Translations under genes and position numbers: made by a program
Assembly: GCA_003255025.1 (NCBI GenBank)
Contig: QANY01007449.1
Coordinates: forward strand, 62,001-126,000
Direction: 5' to 3'
DNA length: 64,000 bases
Origin: Datisca glomerata
Lineage: Eukaryota; Streptophyta; Magnoliopsida; Cucurbitales; Datiscaceae
In this document: piece after piece, positions 1 to 11,409 of the stretch
How positions within the stretch are numbered: position 1 is the first letter of the stretch
Layout: each line of letters begins with the position of its first letter
Notes under the pieces: generated by a model
The model's input: only the letters and a program-made list of their open reading frames with translations
What the model was told of the DNA's origin: nothing
Database searches by the model: none

Positions 1-737
1 ATACTGATGCTCCGCACCTGAGTTCCTCTTTTACTCTCTCTCTCTCTCTGTTGATTTTACAATGATAATGTTTTCCACAAATTTTCTCACGGGGCTCACT
101 GAACCAGGGCCTTTTTCTTTTAGTTTTCTAATTTGTGTTTTCAAGAGGACCTATGGCGGTATGATTTGTTGATAACTTTTGATTTTCGTCTGGTTTATGA
201 CTAGTCACATTCTTCGCTGTTTTTCCTAGAATCTTATAAATTTGTGAAGTGGTCGTATTTTTTCGTTAATTTAAAAGTTAGGCGAAGAGTTTCAATTTTG
301 CGTTCCTTTGATTGTGAAGTTTGGTTTAGAAACACTGATACTAGAAACACTGACTCGTAACTCTTAATTTTTTGATGGTTTGATCGTGTGACTTTCACAA
401 TCCTAGTGGATTAATCTTAAAATAGGGGCGTTCTCGTGTATTTTCGCTAAGACGTGCTAATTAATCTTATTCCGAGCATAAAATTTGGTGAATTTTTTAT
501 ATTTGTGCTAATCCTTAAAAGAAATCACCAATCTTTGATGCTAATCAATTCAATTTCGTTAAAGCAGTGGTATTAAGTGTTTGGAAATTTTATTTTATTT
601 TTTGATTTTATCGTTCTTTTATGTTTTGCTGCTCTCTAAAAATATGCAAGTTTTAACGTCGCGTTCTTCTTATATATCTTGTGCTTTCTCTGCTATCTCT
701 TTCCATTCTATAAAATTCTTAATCTGATTTGTTTCAG
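1..737 (+). other. Probable 5' UTR intron and upstream region of the STY13-type kinase gene
   Basis: No ORF of note. The stretch is T-rich, intron-like, and ends in a good acceptor (gtttcag at 731-737) 84 bases before the kinase ATG. I infer that 738-821 is the last leader exon and that the leader's first exon and the promoter lie at or beyond the left edge. A short CT repeat sits at about 36-49. No TATA box is claimed. Confidence 0.45.
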
Positions 738-821
738 ATTTGAGATTGGGGGATACGAACCAAACTTATGCAATGCTAACAACATAAGGAGACCCTGAAG
801 GTTTATCTATTAACTGATAAA

Positions 822-3800
822 ATGTTGGAGGGTGGCCCAAAATACACTGGAATGATTGACCTAAACAACAACCATGACTATGATTTGTCACAAGGGTTTT
901 ACCGTAAACTTGATGAAGGTACCAACATGTCCATAGACAGTTATGCAAGCTTGCAAACGAGCAATGGGGGAGGATCTGTTGCAATGTCTGTAGATAACAG
1001 CAGTGTCGGATCAAATGATTCCCATACTCGCATCTTGAACCACCAAGGCTTGAAACGTCGAGCAAATGATAATTACACTGTGCAACAGAGTGTTAATCGT
1101 AGAGGAAGAGTCACACATGCCTTGAGTGATGATGCGCTGGCCCGTGCTCTGTTTGACAGTAATACTCCCACTCAAGGACTTGAAAATTTTGAGAAATGGA
1201 CCATAGATTTAAGGAATCTTAATATGGGGGATGCGTTTGCTCAAGGGGCTTTTGGAAAACTCTATAGAGGTACTTATAATGGTGAGGATGTTGCAATCAA
1301 AATCTTGGAGAGGCCGGAGAATGACCTGGAAAAGGCTCAATTAATGGAGCAACAGTTTCAGCAGGAAGTCATGATGCTTGCTACATTGAAGCATCCGAAC
1401 ATAGTTCGATTTATTGGAGCATGTCGTAAGCCAATGGTTTGGTGCATTGTGACTGAATATGCAAAGGGTGGTTCTGTTAGGCAATTCCTAATGAAGCGAC
1501 AGAGCCGATCAGTACCATTGAAATTAGCTGTCAAGCAAGCTCTGGATGTAGCAAGGGGGATGGAGTACGTTCATGGGCTTGGATTGATCCATAGGGACTT
1601 AAAATCTGACAATCTATTGATTTTTTCAGACAAGTCCATAAAAATTGCTGACTTTGGGGTAGCCCGAATTGAGGTTCAGACTGAAGGAATGACGCCAGAG
1701 ACTGGAACTTACCGCTGGATGGCTCCGTAAGATTTCCTGAATGATATTTACTTTTCCTTCAGTTTTCTCCCCTATATATGTTCCTGCATGCACAGTTGTG
1801 GCCCTGGTTGTCGTGAATACAACCTTGACCTGCGTTTACTTGTTTTGGTTTTTTCCTACTTATGATGTGCTAAATGAAATATTCTTCTGTGAGGGAATTT
1901 AATTATTTGTGCAAGCCTTTTGCATTTGCTTTTTTAATTATGAACTAAATGTGAATCTCTCTCTGAATTGTGTTTGACATTCATATGTTATATTCTTCTG
2001 CTTTTGAGGTAGTTAATTTGAATGGGTTTGAAAATCACTTGTAGATGCGTCATTCAACATATATCTTTTGACATGTAAATTTTACTCGCAGAAAAATTTC
2101 CCAAAAGGCAGATATATTTATACTGCTGTGAGTGAAGGATCATACAGCCAATAGTTTCTCTGCTTAGTGTACTTTAAGAAGAAATAGTATTTAATCTTCC
2201 CTCTCTTGTATAGGGTTAGCAATTTTTTAGTGTAAAAAATGTGGTATGCATTTTAATATCATAGCTTCAAGTTATTTTCTTTCATTTATTGGTGCTTTGA
2301 CTTGTGCATTTCTGGGACATGGATTAACTGGTAACTGGTCAACTTTTTGCACGCAGAATCATCCTTTTAGAACATTTCAGATAATTTATTAGAGATGTCT
2401 GAAAGTAAATATTATTAGTACTACTATTGTATACTGACCAGCTTTAACATCTTAAGTAACCTCATTCTGAATTTCTTATTTCATGATGAGAATAGTACCA
2501 TGAAGGCCAGATAATGTTTGGTTCTGGTGTGCTTCATTTTGCTCCTAATATTTATTCTTTTGTTATATTGTGCTCAAATATGCCTTTTTGACATGTGCAT
2601 TCTTGGCTGTTGGGTTGATAAGATCAGAGTTTAACCTGATTAACTTGAGTTAATTGAGGAAAGTTCCAGATAAACTTCACCATCTGCTCCAGATAGAAGT
2701 TTGGATTTATTTTTTTATTCAACTTCTGAAAAGGACATATGAACTTCTGATAGCCCATTTTGTAGCTCAGAGCTTGGAGGTGCTTGTTGGATCAGTATTC
2801 TTATGTAATTGATGAAATAGTATACTTCTTTCACTGTTTCATTTTCTGTTTTGAATAACAAAACTGGATTTTCTAGTGTACTCCAGTTTTATATTGACTG
2901 CAATAGAAAGCAATTATAAAAAAACTTAAAGCCTATTATTATGCAGGAGATCATATTTACTGCATATAACCCTGAATGCGATCGCATTCAAAGTTAAGGC
3001 TCTGATGATGAGATTTAGTTCTAGGCAGCCAGTTCTTTAGATGAAGTGTGCTGCAATAAAGTATTGTGCATATGACAAATACAAATATTATATAGTTTAT
3101 TGCTGATTTGATTGGATTCATAAAATGGAAAAGCTCGTTATTTGTTTGCTTATTGAATTGGAATCGACTTAAGCGATACATGAATCTATCAAAATTCACT
3201 TCTCTGGTTCCTTGCTGGTAACTATGGTTTTTTAGTGTTATATAAGAGGCTAACTACTAAAATCTTTGGTACGAGTACAAGAAATAGGTCACCATCAGTT
3301 TATGGCCTAGTATAGGAGAATAGTTTGGTTCAGTTAACTGATCCCTTTGTCGATTGTGTTCTCCATTTGTTTAAGACATTTAATATAAAAATATCCCGCA
3401 ATTAAATATAAATAAGTGTCAAAAGACTGATCTAAAATATTTAAGAAGTCTTGCTTTAGATAACTAAAACTGGACTTAATGCTTATCGCTCTTTTTTCAA
3501 TTTCCTACTGGTAAATGGTTTTGTACATTTTTTTTATATATCAAATTAAAACATAAAAATGTTGCTGTAAAATTGATCACCAAATACAAGTTTTTTCGAA
3601 GTATTGGTTTTATAGGCTTAGCATTGTATTATTCTCTGAATTCCCATAATATGGTGGTCATAAAAGTTATTTTTTTGTCAACAGTCATAAAAGTTATTCA
3701 AAAGGATCTATATATCTAAAATTATTTTAGTAATTTTATATAAGAATAAAATACTTCTATTCGTTTTTGAAGATAAATAAATGTAGTTATCACTAGAAAA

Positions 3801-6800
3801 GTTCTCAAATGATTTAATAATCCAATCTAAGCCCGTCTGTTACAAAAGTTTCAAATATATGTAGACATTTAATTCATGTTTCACGCCTTTTAAGCTAACT
3901 CATTCATATTGAATTTGTAATGAACATAAATAAGCTTAAAGTAGCATATATGAGTGCAGAATATAGTTACTTAGCTTTTAAAAAAATCTTATAAGTAAAT
4001 GACTATTGCCATAGTTAATTAGCATTCAAAAAAATTTAATCAGTAAATTAGTGTCTACATTTATCGATCTCTAGTATTTTTACTTTACTTCATAAGCTTA
4101 CTGTATATGTGAAAAATATTTTAAGGTTTGCTTTTACTTAATACTTAGTCAAATACTTGTACTGGATTGATTATTATTTTTAAGCTTCTTCAAAGGTTTC
4201 AACATCATACATGTTTTAAGACAAATTTCTGCAGTTTCAGTGAATTTTCCTGAAATTTAGTCACCATGTACAATTCCATGTATCTGTCCTTGTACTTTCA
4301 ACGTCGTAAGAATCAGTGGCATTGAATTCTCAAATATGGAATGTAACTGTTTAGTTCAGTCTACCAAGTTGTATTCATTAAATGTTAAAAGAATCATTGG
4401 TGTTGAATTCTCAAATATGAAAGATAAATGTTCATTTATTTCGACCGAGGTGGAAAAAACTCAACTTGGTTTGATGGTATTAGTTGAGATAGTAAAAGTT
4501 ACTAGAATCACATTTTTGTTTGTTTTACCGCTGTAACAGACTTGTTAGGAAAACGTAGCATGCGTTTTGTAAATTGTTATTAATTTACCGTTTTAATATG
4601 TCGAAGGAAACTTTGGGAATTTTGTCTTGTAGCATTAGAGTTTTAAAAAGAGAACATAATTTTTGTAATTGGTCAAAGATCTTGGCTGGTTGCACTTCAT
4701 TAGATGTTCATAATATCTGCATGCAGAACAATTGTTTTCTTTTTACTTTCCATAATTTCTTTCTACCTTTCCTTTTCTTACCGTTTCTTTTCTTCTCTTT
4801 TATCGGGGAAAGTAGATGTGTCTCATCAAGTTATATGTATATAGAAAATTGTTTGAACCTTTGGCAAGAAACACTTTTTAGGTCCAGATTTTCTTGACAG
4901 CTTGGTGTCTCAGAAAATATTTGCAGCTTCTTTGATATTGATTTATAGTTGAACCAACTAGCCTTATAACACTCGACTTTATTTCTCAGAGCAAGAACGA
5001 TAAATTCTGGCAACAGTTGATGCACGTATCTTAGGAAAGCATTAGTCTCCCTTAGAGATGAAACGACCTGGACTTTCACTAGAGTAGAACTGACATTGTT
5101 GTTGGCGAGATTAGTTAATCATCTGCCTGTTTGACTTGGTGATGTTTGGCACTTGAAGTATCTAGCTGGTATTATATACGATACTGTTTATGAATTGGAT
5201 ATTACTTCATTAAGTAAGTTGTCGGTGGCGCTTATTTCCTACTCAATCTTCTTGCATGATATTGCATCCTCTTAATGATCCATTATGCCTCCTATACTGG
5301 TGTTGCATCCAGATATTGTAATTAATTTCTAGAGCCATAGAATGTTGATGTTGAGGCCGTAGTAGGACATGTTGAGGAATTATTGTGGAAGGAGGCGTTA
5401 GCTATGGCGAGATTATAATTGGAATGCTTCGTTGATTAGTCTCATGGGAAGTAACTGAAATAATTTATTCCTAATTAAGAAGCTCAATACATCAAACATA
5501 TCCATTAATTGATGTTTTGTTGTTCATGGACGAAAGCTTTTTGTCATGGTTGAATTTGATCATGGTAATGTGACTTCTGAATGTGATTGGTGCATGGGTA
5601 ATGTGTATGTTTCCCCTTGGATCAAGCTTGCTGCTCTACATCGATTAAATGTTCATGTTTCTTTTTTAAAAAACAGAGGGGTATCAGCTACTGTCCTCTG
5701 AGAAAAAATGGTTGAAGGTTCTAGTATTGATCGTGGGTGCATGTCGTGGTGTTGTATTTAGCTATTTTCTTCTGTAGGTCCAAATGATTACATATATAAT
5801 GAGCTACAATATTTCGAAGCTTGACGGAGCTGAGTTGAATTAGTTCTTTTTAGTTATTATAATCTGATCTATCAATGAATTCCATTTAAGCTGACCAAGA
5901 TTGGTATATGCTCTACAGTGAATGAATTACATAGGTGGACAGATTTGACCATCTGTAGGGGAAATACTGGTGGTTAGGAATTTTTTTCTGGTGACAATAG
6001 ACAATATTGGTTTTGAAGACAATGAGCAACACAGCAGATTGTAGATGAGCTTGGTATCTGGAATTCAAGGTGGGGATGAAAAAGGGAAAGAGAGTGACTT
6101 GAGTTTCTCTCGCTTTGATATAGCGGGAGGCCTGCATGACGTGCTATCAGCACACTCCCATGATAATTGTATCATTGTGCCCGGGTTGTGAGGGCTCTCG
6201 ATCAAATTGATTGGTCAATGTGCTCGTAAGCACCTAGCCTTGAGATGTGGATCATCCAAGGCACATGAGCATGGCTTACTTCTCCTCTTCTAGCCACAGT
6301 TTGGGAATGAGTGAGGGTCAGTAATGACTAGGTAGTAAATAGCAATAAGCATCAACTTTAGTGTCGTTTAGGTGGCAGCAATGCAAACTTATGATATGGA
6401 TCTCTACTGCTTGGTGTATTCTATACTAATGCTTTATGTAGGTTCGAATGACTTATTGAAGAAAAATAACATTCAGTTCTATCACACGACTTGCAACATT
6501 ATTATGATGAGCATTTATTATAATTTCTGCTTTCTGCTTTCTTGGTTGTTGTTTCTGAAATTGCTTCTTCTGGTTAATGATGTGCTTTAATGGTCGTATA
6601 AATTGAAGCCGAGCAATTTTAAATCTGTTAACTTTTTCCTTATTTGATCAGTAGATAAGATATCTCTTATTTCATTTTGACTGTTCACTCTACCTTTATA
6701 GGAAGAAATTTCACTATAGAACCACTTTTTCTACAAATATAGAAGGTTTAGTGACAACTGGATGTTATTATTTACTACTGTGCATTAATGGTGGCATGGC

Positions 6801-7260
6801 ATGCTAGTTAACAAATATCAAATTGATTGGTGTTTCTGCATTGGTTTTTGCTTTTACGTTACGATTTACACTGCAGACGTGGGCTACTTGAGTGCATAGT
6901 TATCTCATTTGTTTCTGCAGGGAGATGATCCAACACAGGCCTTATACCCAAAAGGTAGACGTGTATAGCTTTGGGATCGTTCTTTGGGAACTCATAACTG
7001 GAATGCTTCCGTTCCAGAACATGACGGCCGTTCAGGCAGCGTTTGCGGTTGTCAACAAGGGTGTTCGTCCTATCGTCCCAAATGACTGTTTACATGTTCT
7101 TAGTGAAATCATGACGCGATGCTGGGATGCAAACCCGGATGTCAGGCCACACTTCACTGAAGTCGTTAGAATGCTCGAGGCTGCACAAACTGAGATCATG
7201 ACGACTGTACGTAAGGCCCGTTTCAGGTGTTGCATTACCCAACCGATGACAACGGACTGA
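822..7260 (+). CDS. STY13: STY13-type Raf-like serine/threonine/tyrosine protein kinase (2 exons)
   Basis: Exons 822-1726 and 6921-7260 join to 414 codons, the usual length of the family. Splicing restores the conserved GTYRWMAPE segment: the exon 1 end (CC) plus the first G of exon 2 gives the Pro codon, then Glu-Met-Ile. Residues 1-125 are a Ser/Asn-rich N-terminus. The kinase domain follows with glycine loop GAFG at 142-145, VAIK lysine K160, alpha-C Glu E182, HRDLKSDN with D259, DFG with D277, and the activation segment at about 295-303. The C-terminus ends KARFRCC plus a short tail, as in Arabidopsis STY13 (At2g24360). STY-type kinases are cytosolic; STY8/17/46 phosphorylate chloroplast transit peptides, but the role of STY13 itself is less clear. 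All catalytic residues are present, so it is probably active. It shares the region with ROS3, 1.6 kb downstream, on the same strand. Confidence 0.95.
1727..6920 (+). other. 5.2-kb intron of the STY13-type gene
   Basis: Donor gtaaga at 1727; acceptor tttctgcag ending at 6920. It interrupts the MAPE motif of kinase subdomain VIII. The interior is AT-rich. Small ORFs (for example near 4336, 4574 and 6372) have no recognisable protein. A local duplication of about 80 bp repeats the motif gaattctcaaatatg at about 4325 and 4405. A less AT-rich patch at 6060-6340 may be an old insertion, but I recognise no family. Confidence 0.9.
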
Positions 7261-8887
7261 TCTCAATAGAGAGATTTAACATGACAGTATTTATAAGGAA
7301 ACAGGAGTGAGAGACGGGGGGGGGGGGGNNNNNNNNNNNGATAGAATGTGCAAAAGGAGAAGGATGGAGGGAGGAGTTGATTATATAATATTGTGTATTA
7401 TCATCAGGATGGAGTTTCTTTTATTTTTCTTTTTTTTTTCAAGACGGGGAACGGAAAATCATGTGGAAAGACTATGGCCTGAGTTTCCTTTCAGAATGGA
7501 TTTAAGCAGATTGAACTAGTAATTGAAGAAGAGATATGATAATGATCTGTAAGTTTTATACATGCCTTATCTTGATGTGTGTAAACAAATACGCTTAGAC
7601 TTTACCATCTTTAATAGCAAACCTGTTCTAAGCAGGTATATGATATTGCGACTTCCTTTTTCTTCTTTCAAATCTCAGTGGATGAGAGTTTGGATTAGGC
7701 AACATACATGCAAGCCAAAAAACAAGCATGGTATGTAGGCCTTCTACCCTTTTCCAATTTCCCATGCTCCTGATTGTTGCTAGCGTTGTCTTGACTCATT
7801 GCCGAGAACGATAGAGGGACAATTGACAAATTTAGACCGTCAGATCTCTTTACGTTGGTCTTAAGACAGTCTAGATCTACCTTCAATGAAAAATGGAGAA
7901 TATTATTTTTATAAATTTTGAATATTTCAAAAGAACAACAAAGAATAACTCCCGTCTTGATGGTATTTAAGTAGGAAAGTATCATATATGGGGTCATTTG
8001 ATATATAAAATTTAGAATGACTATACTAATTGAATTAATGATAAAATCTTGACATGTTTGAGTAAGTATAATAATCTATAGAATAATTTATTGCAATTTA
8101 AAATTGTTGTATTTGGTATATGCATTATATAGTAATAATCTATGTAAAATAATTTTGGAGGTAATTAATTACTTTCTCAAGATTGATTTGCCTAGAATAA
8201 TTTTGGATTGTTTTCCTTTTTGGAGGCGATTTATTATCTTAACAAGAAGTAAATTAGATTATCAACAAATTAGAAAGAAAAGAAAATGATAGTCTAAAAA
8301 GAGAAGAGAAATTTGTGAAGATCCATTTCATATAAAAAAGGGTCATCAGCCTAATAAGTCATAGTTAGATTCTGTGTCAATGTGTATTTAAAGTTCGATC
8401 TTGAATCGACTTCAATACTGAAAATTGATAAAAAAAAAATTAGATCACCTCATTTACAACTTATGGTAAAAAAGGATAAGAATTTTTTCATGTTCTATGA
8501 ACAGAAAATAATCGGATAGTTGATTATAAAAATGAACGCCTAGATTATTTAGTAAAAAGACAACGTAAAAAAGAAGTTAAAATCATCTTTTCAAGTCGGC
8601 GCTTGTAAAGTGGTGAATATAGTCGTCTGTGCTAAAAGAAAACGATCACGATTAACTTGTATATATCCCTTCATGTTGGGGTCTCCAGAGTATCTATGTC
8701 CGGTAAAAGATGGGCTTGAAAAGAAAATATGCCATTTGGTTAGCTGTCCCTTAGTAAATGTAGTTATGGGCCTAGGGCTTGTTTATCTTTTCAAGTGAGA
8801 GCATGCGAATTTGTCATCAAACTCAGCTGCGACTCTAAGATTAGCTCTAGAGTCTAGCAGGGGCTGGGTTATTGTAATTGATCAAGA
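7261..8887. other. 3' UTR of the kinase gene, small assembly gap, and ROS3 promoter region
   Basis: After the kinase stop codon comes an untranslated tail containing a run of G (about 7316-7328) followed by 11 N (7329-7339), so the exact length here is unknown. No clear AATAAA was found. From about 7700 to 8887 the DNA is AT-rich with no supported gene. It must contain the ROS3 promoter and leader, but no individual element stands out. Confidence 0.6.
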
Positions 8888-11409
8888 ATGGAAGAAGAAA
8901 GAAATGACGGAAAAGCATCAATTACGAGGATGAGAATACATGTGGGAGGATTGGGAGGAAGTGTCATGGAAGACGATCTGAAGAAGATGTTTCAGAGTGG
9001 AGGAGTGGTGGAGGCCATTGACATCATCAGAACCAAAGGTCGCAGTTTTGCCTATGTCGATTTCTTCCCTTCTTCTGACAATTCCCTTTCCAAGCTTTTC
9101 AGCACCGTAAGTCTTCTTCTTGCTTTCTCTGATTCTTCCGTTTTGTTTTCAGGTTTTTGAAATATTGAGTTTTAGCTTGGGATTGGATATAATTTTATGA
9201 ATGAACGAATATATTTTCAGTTTTGAGTCATTCACTTGTCTCTCTACGGCAATGTATGCAGTATAATGGGTGTGCTTGGAAGGGAGGGCGGCTTAGACTT
9301 GAGAAGGCTAAAGAACATTATCTTGGTCGTTTGAAGCGTGAGTGGGAAGAAGATGCTCAGCTTGTTAATAATAATGACGTTGATGCCACACGCTCCGAAC
9401 TCACTCCAGAAAAATCTAAGAAACTCCCCGCTTCAGATGACAAGCAACTTCGGATTTTCTTTCCTAGATTAAGAAAGGTGCCTTTCTTTTACTGCTAGAG
9501 GATATTTTTCTAGTTTAACTTTCAACTCTTTTCTAGATTAAGAACATGAAAATGTCGGAGACAGTTGGAAGTAATTAGAAACACTTTGCTTTCTGGAAAG
9601 CTCTTCAAAGTACATAGAAACGATGAATTTTGAAAATCAGGAAGGCATGCCATCCTTATATGTGAATTTGTTGAGCAGGTGAAAACATTGCCGTTCAGTG
9701 GAACAGGAAAGCATAAATACAGCTTCCGACGGATTGAAGTACCCTCTCTCCCCGTGCATTTTTGTGACTGCGAAGAGCATACCACTCTTGCTTCTACTGT
9801 TAAGGCCAAAAACGAAAGGAAGTATGATGTGGAAGCAGAAAGAGGTGGAGTCGACGAGGAAGAACTCCAAATTATGCATTCGGTTATGAACAAGCTTTTT
9901 GAGAAGAAAAAAATTTCAGCTTCACATCCTAAACAGAGTAGAATTGTACCACTGAAAGAAGTAAACAACTCCATGACATTGACTGATGATCTTCAATCTA
10001 ACTATGAGAATGAAATGAACGATGAAGCAGATGATGATGATCTCGTACTTAATGTGTTGACAAGAGGGAACAATAGAAGCAGAGATGAAACGACTAGAAT
10101 CATACCACCGAAAGAAGGTGACAACTCCGTGACATTGACTGATGATCTTCAATCTAATTATGAGAATGAAATGAACGATGAAGCAGATGATCTCGAACTT
10201 AATGTGTTGACAAGAGGGAACAATAGAAGCAGAGATGAAACGAGTAGAATCATACCACCGAAAGAAGGTGACAACTCCATGACATTGACTGATGATCTTC
10301 AATCTAATGAGAATGAAATGAATGATGAGGCAGATGGCGATGATCTCATAATTAATGTGGTGACAAGAGGGAGCAATAGAAACAAAGATGAAAGGAGGGG
10401 TGAAGCAGACAATGACTATAACCTTATATCTAATGTGGTGATAAGTGCAAAAAACAAGAACAGACCAGCCTTCATAGCGGACAAGAAGAAGGATCCAGTC
10501 TTGGAAATTCAGGTACAACTTGACTTCAGATTGATTGAGGGTAGCTCAAAGGGTTTGCTTGTTTGTTTCTGTCTTTATGTTATCTTAATTATTTTGGAAT
10601 CATTGTTTAAAGTTAAACAAGCATTAACAAAATCATCATTTCAGGATGTACACAAGGGAAAGAAAACAACCAATATTGGAAATCAACACAAGAAACGAAA
10701 ATCAATATCCATTGAGGAAGCTGATAGAAACAAACTGGTGCCCACCATTTCTACGGACAAGTTACCACATCAGACACAGTCGAAAGACTTGCAGACAGAC
10801 TCAGCAGCTCAACCTGTTGACAACAAATATCACCAATCAACTTCCCAGCCAACAGAGGCTCTTCAGTCTTCAAGAGAAACTGAAACTCTTTGTGTCGTTG
10901 CAGAAGCTGCTCAACCTATCAAGCCAATCGCATCATCAATTAAAACGGGTAGAGGTGCTTCATGGATGCATAAGGCTTCATGGACACAATTAGTTGGTGA
11001 AGGAACTGACAGCTCATTCAGTATTACACAAATTTTACCTGGCATTGCTAATGAAAATCAAATACAAGTGGTACCCATTGTGAACTTCGGAAATGCGTTC
11101 ACTGAAGGCGGCTTTAGTAAGTCATCGCGTAATCACCTAGTAAAACAGAATAAAAGTAAATCTGCTGCAAGTAGTTCTACTTCTTTACTAATTGGAAAAG
11201 AGGGGGATGGTGGTAGGACTACTCCAGACAAGAATCAAATTTCTGTCACAAACACTAAGGATGCTCCTGCACGAAAGCAAACACCTACAGGGGATGCTAT
11301 GGTTGGAGAAACATGCTCATTCATGAGAAGTGAAACTTCACTGAAGGAGTGGGCAAAGACCAAGGCTGCTCTAAGTGGGTCTCTCAAGAGAAAAAGAGGT
11401 CAGGATTAA
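8888..11409 (+). CDS. ROS3: REPRESSOR OF SILENCING 3-type RRM protein (4 exons)
   Basis: Exons 8888-9106, 9262-9477, 9679-10512 and 10645-11409 give 678 codons including stop; all introns are GT-AG and phase 0. An N-terminal RRM spans about residues 16-90, with RNP2 (IHVGGL, 17-22) and RNP1 (RSFAYVDF, 52-59). It is followed by the family signature WKGGRLRLEKAKEHY and a conserved FFPRLRK / SGTGKHKY stretch across the exon 2-3 join. An acidic repeat region follows (see 9940-10390), then a low-complexity linker, then a conserved C-terminal block (SWTQLVGEG ... FSITQILPG). Arabidopsis ROS3 binds small RNAs and guides ROS1 DNA demethylase to targets in the nucleus. The N-terminal block and C-terminal motif match what I know of ROS3, so orthology is likely; the middle is poorly conserved. 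The start is the first ATG before the RRM. Confidence 0.9.
9940..10390 (+). repeat. Three coding tandem repeats of about 50 codons in ROS3
   Basis: Units start at 9940, 10096 and 10246 (52, 50 and about 48 codons). Each contains an R-I-[IV]-P core, then MTLTDDLQSN, NEMNDEAD, a run of Asp, and LNVLTRG. Units 1 and 2 are almost identical at DNA level; the third is more diverged and loses a Tyr codon. All copies stay in frame. This is a recent duplication inside exon 3 of an acidic linker. Confidence 0.9.
10513..10644 (+). other. Frame-preserving 132-bp intron of ROS3
   Basis: Donor gtacaa at 10513; acceptor tttcag ending at 10644. The length is 44 codons with no in-frame stop, so retention would insert 44 residues, including a Leu/Ile/Val-rich stretch that looks like a membrane segment. 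I treat it as an intron because both splice sites are good, it is T-rich, and the inserted peptide is unlike the hydrophilic flanks. Confidence 0.75.

Noticed and set aside
4336..4897. Small ORFs in the kinase intron
   Set aside because: No known domain, AT-rich, no splice context; explained by chance.
6060..6340. Possible SINE or small RNA gene in the kinase intron
   Set aside because: No A/B boxes, no terminal repeat or poly(A) tail recognised.
9522..10518. Minus-strand ORFs opposite ROS3
   Set aside because: Antisense shadows of exon 3 and its repeats.
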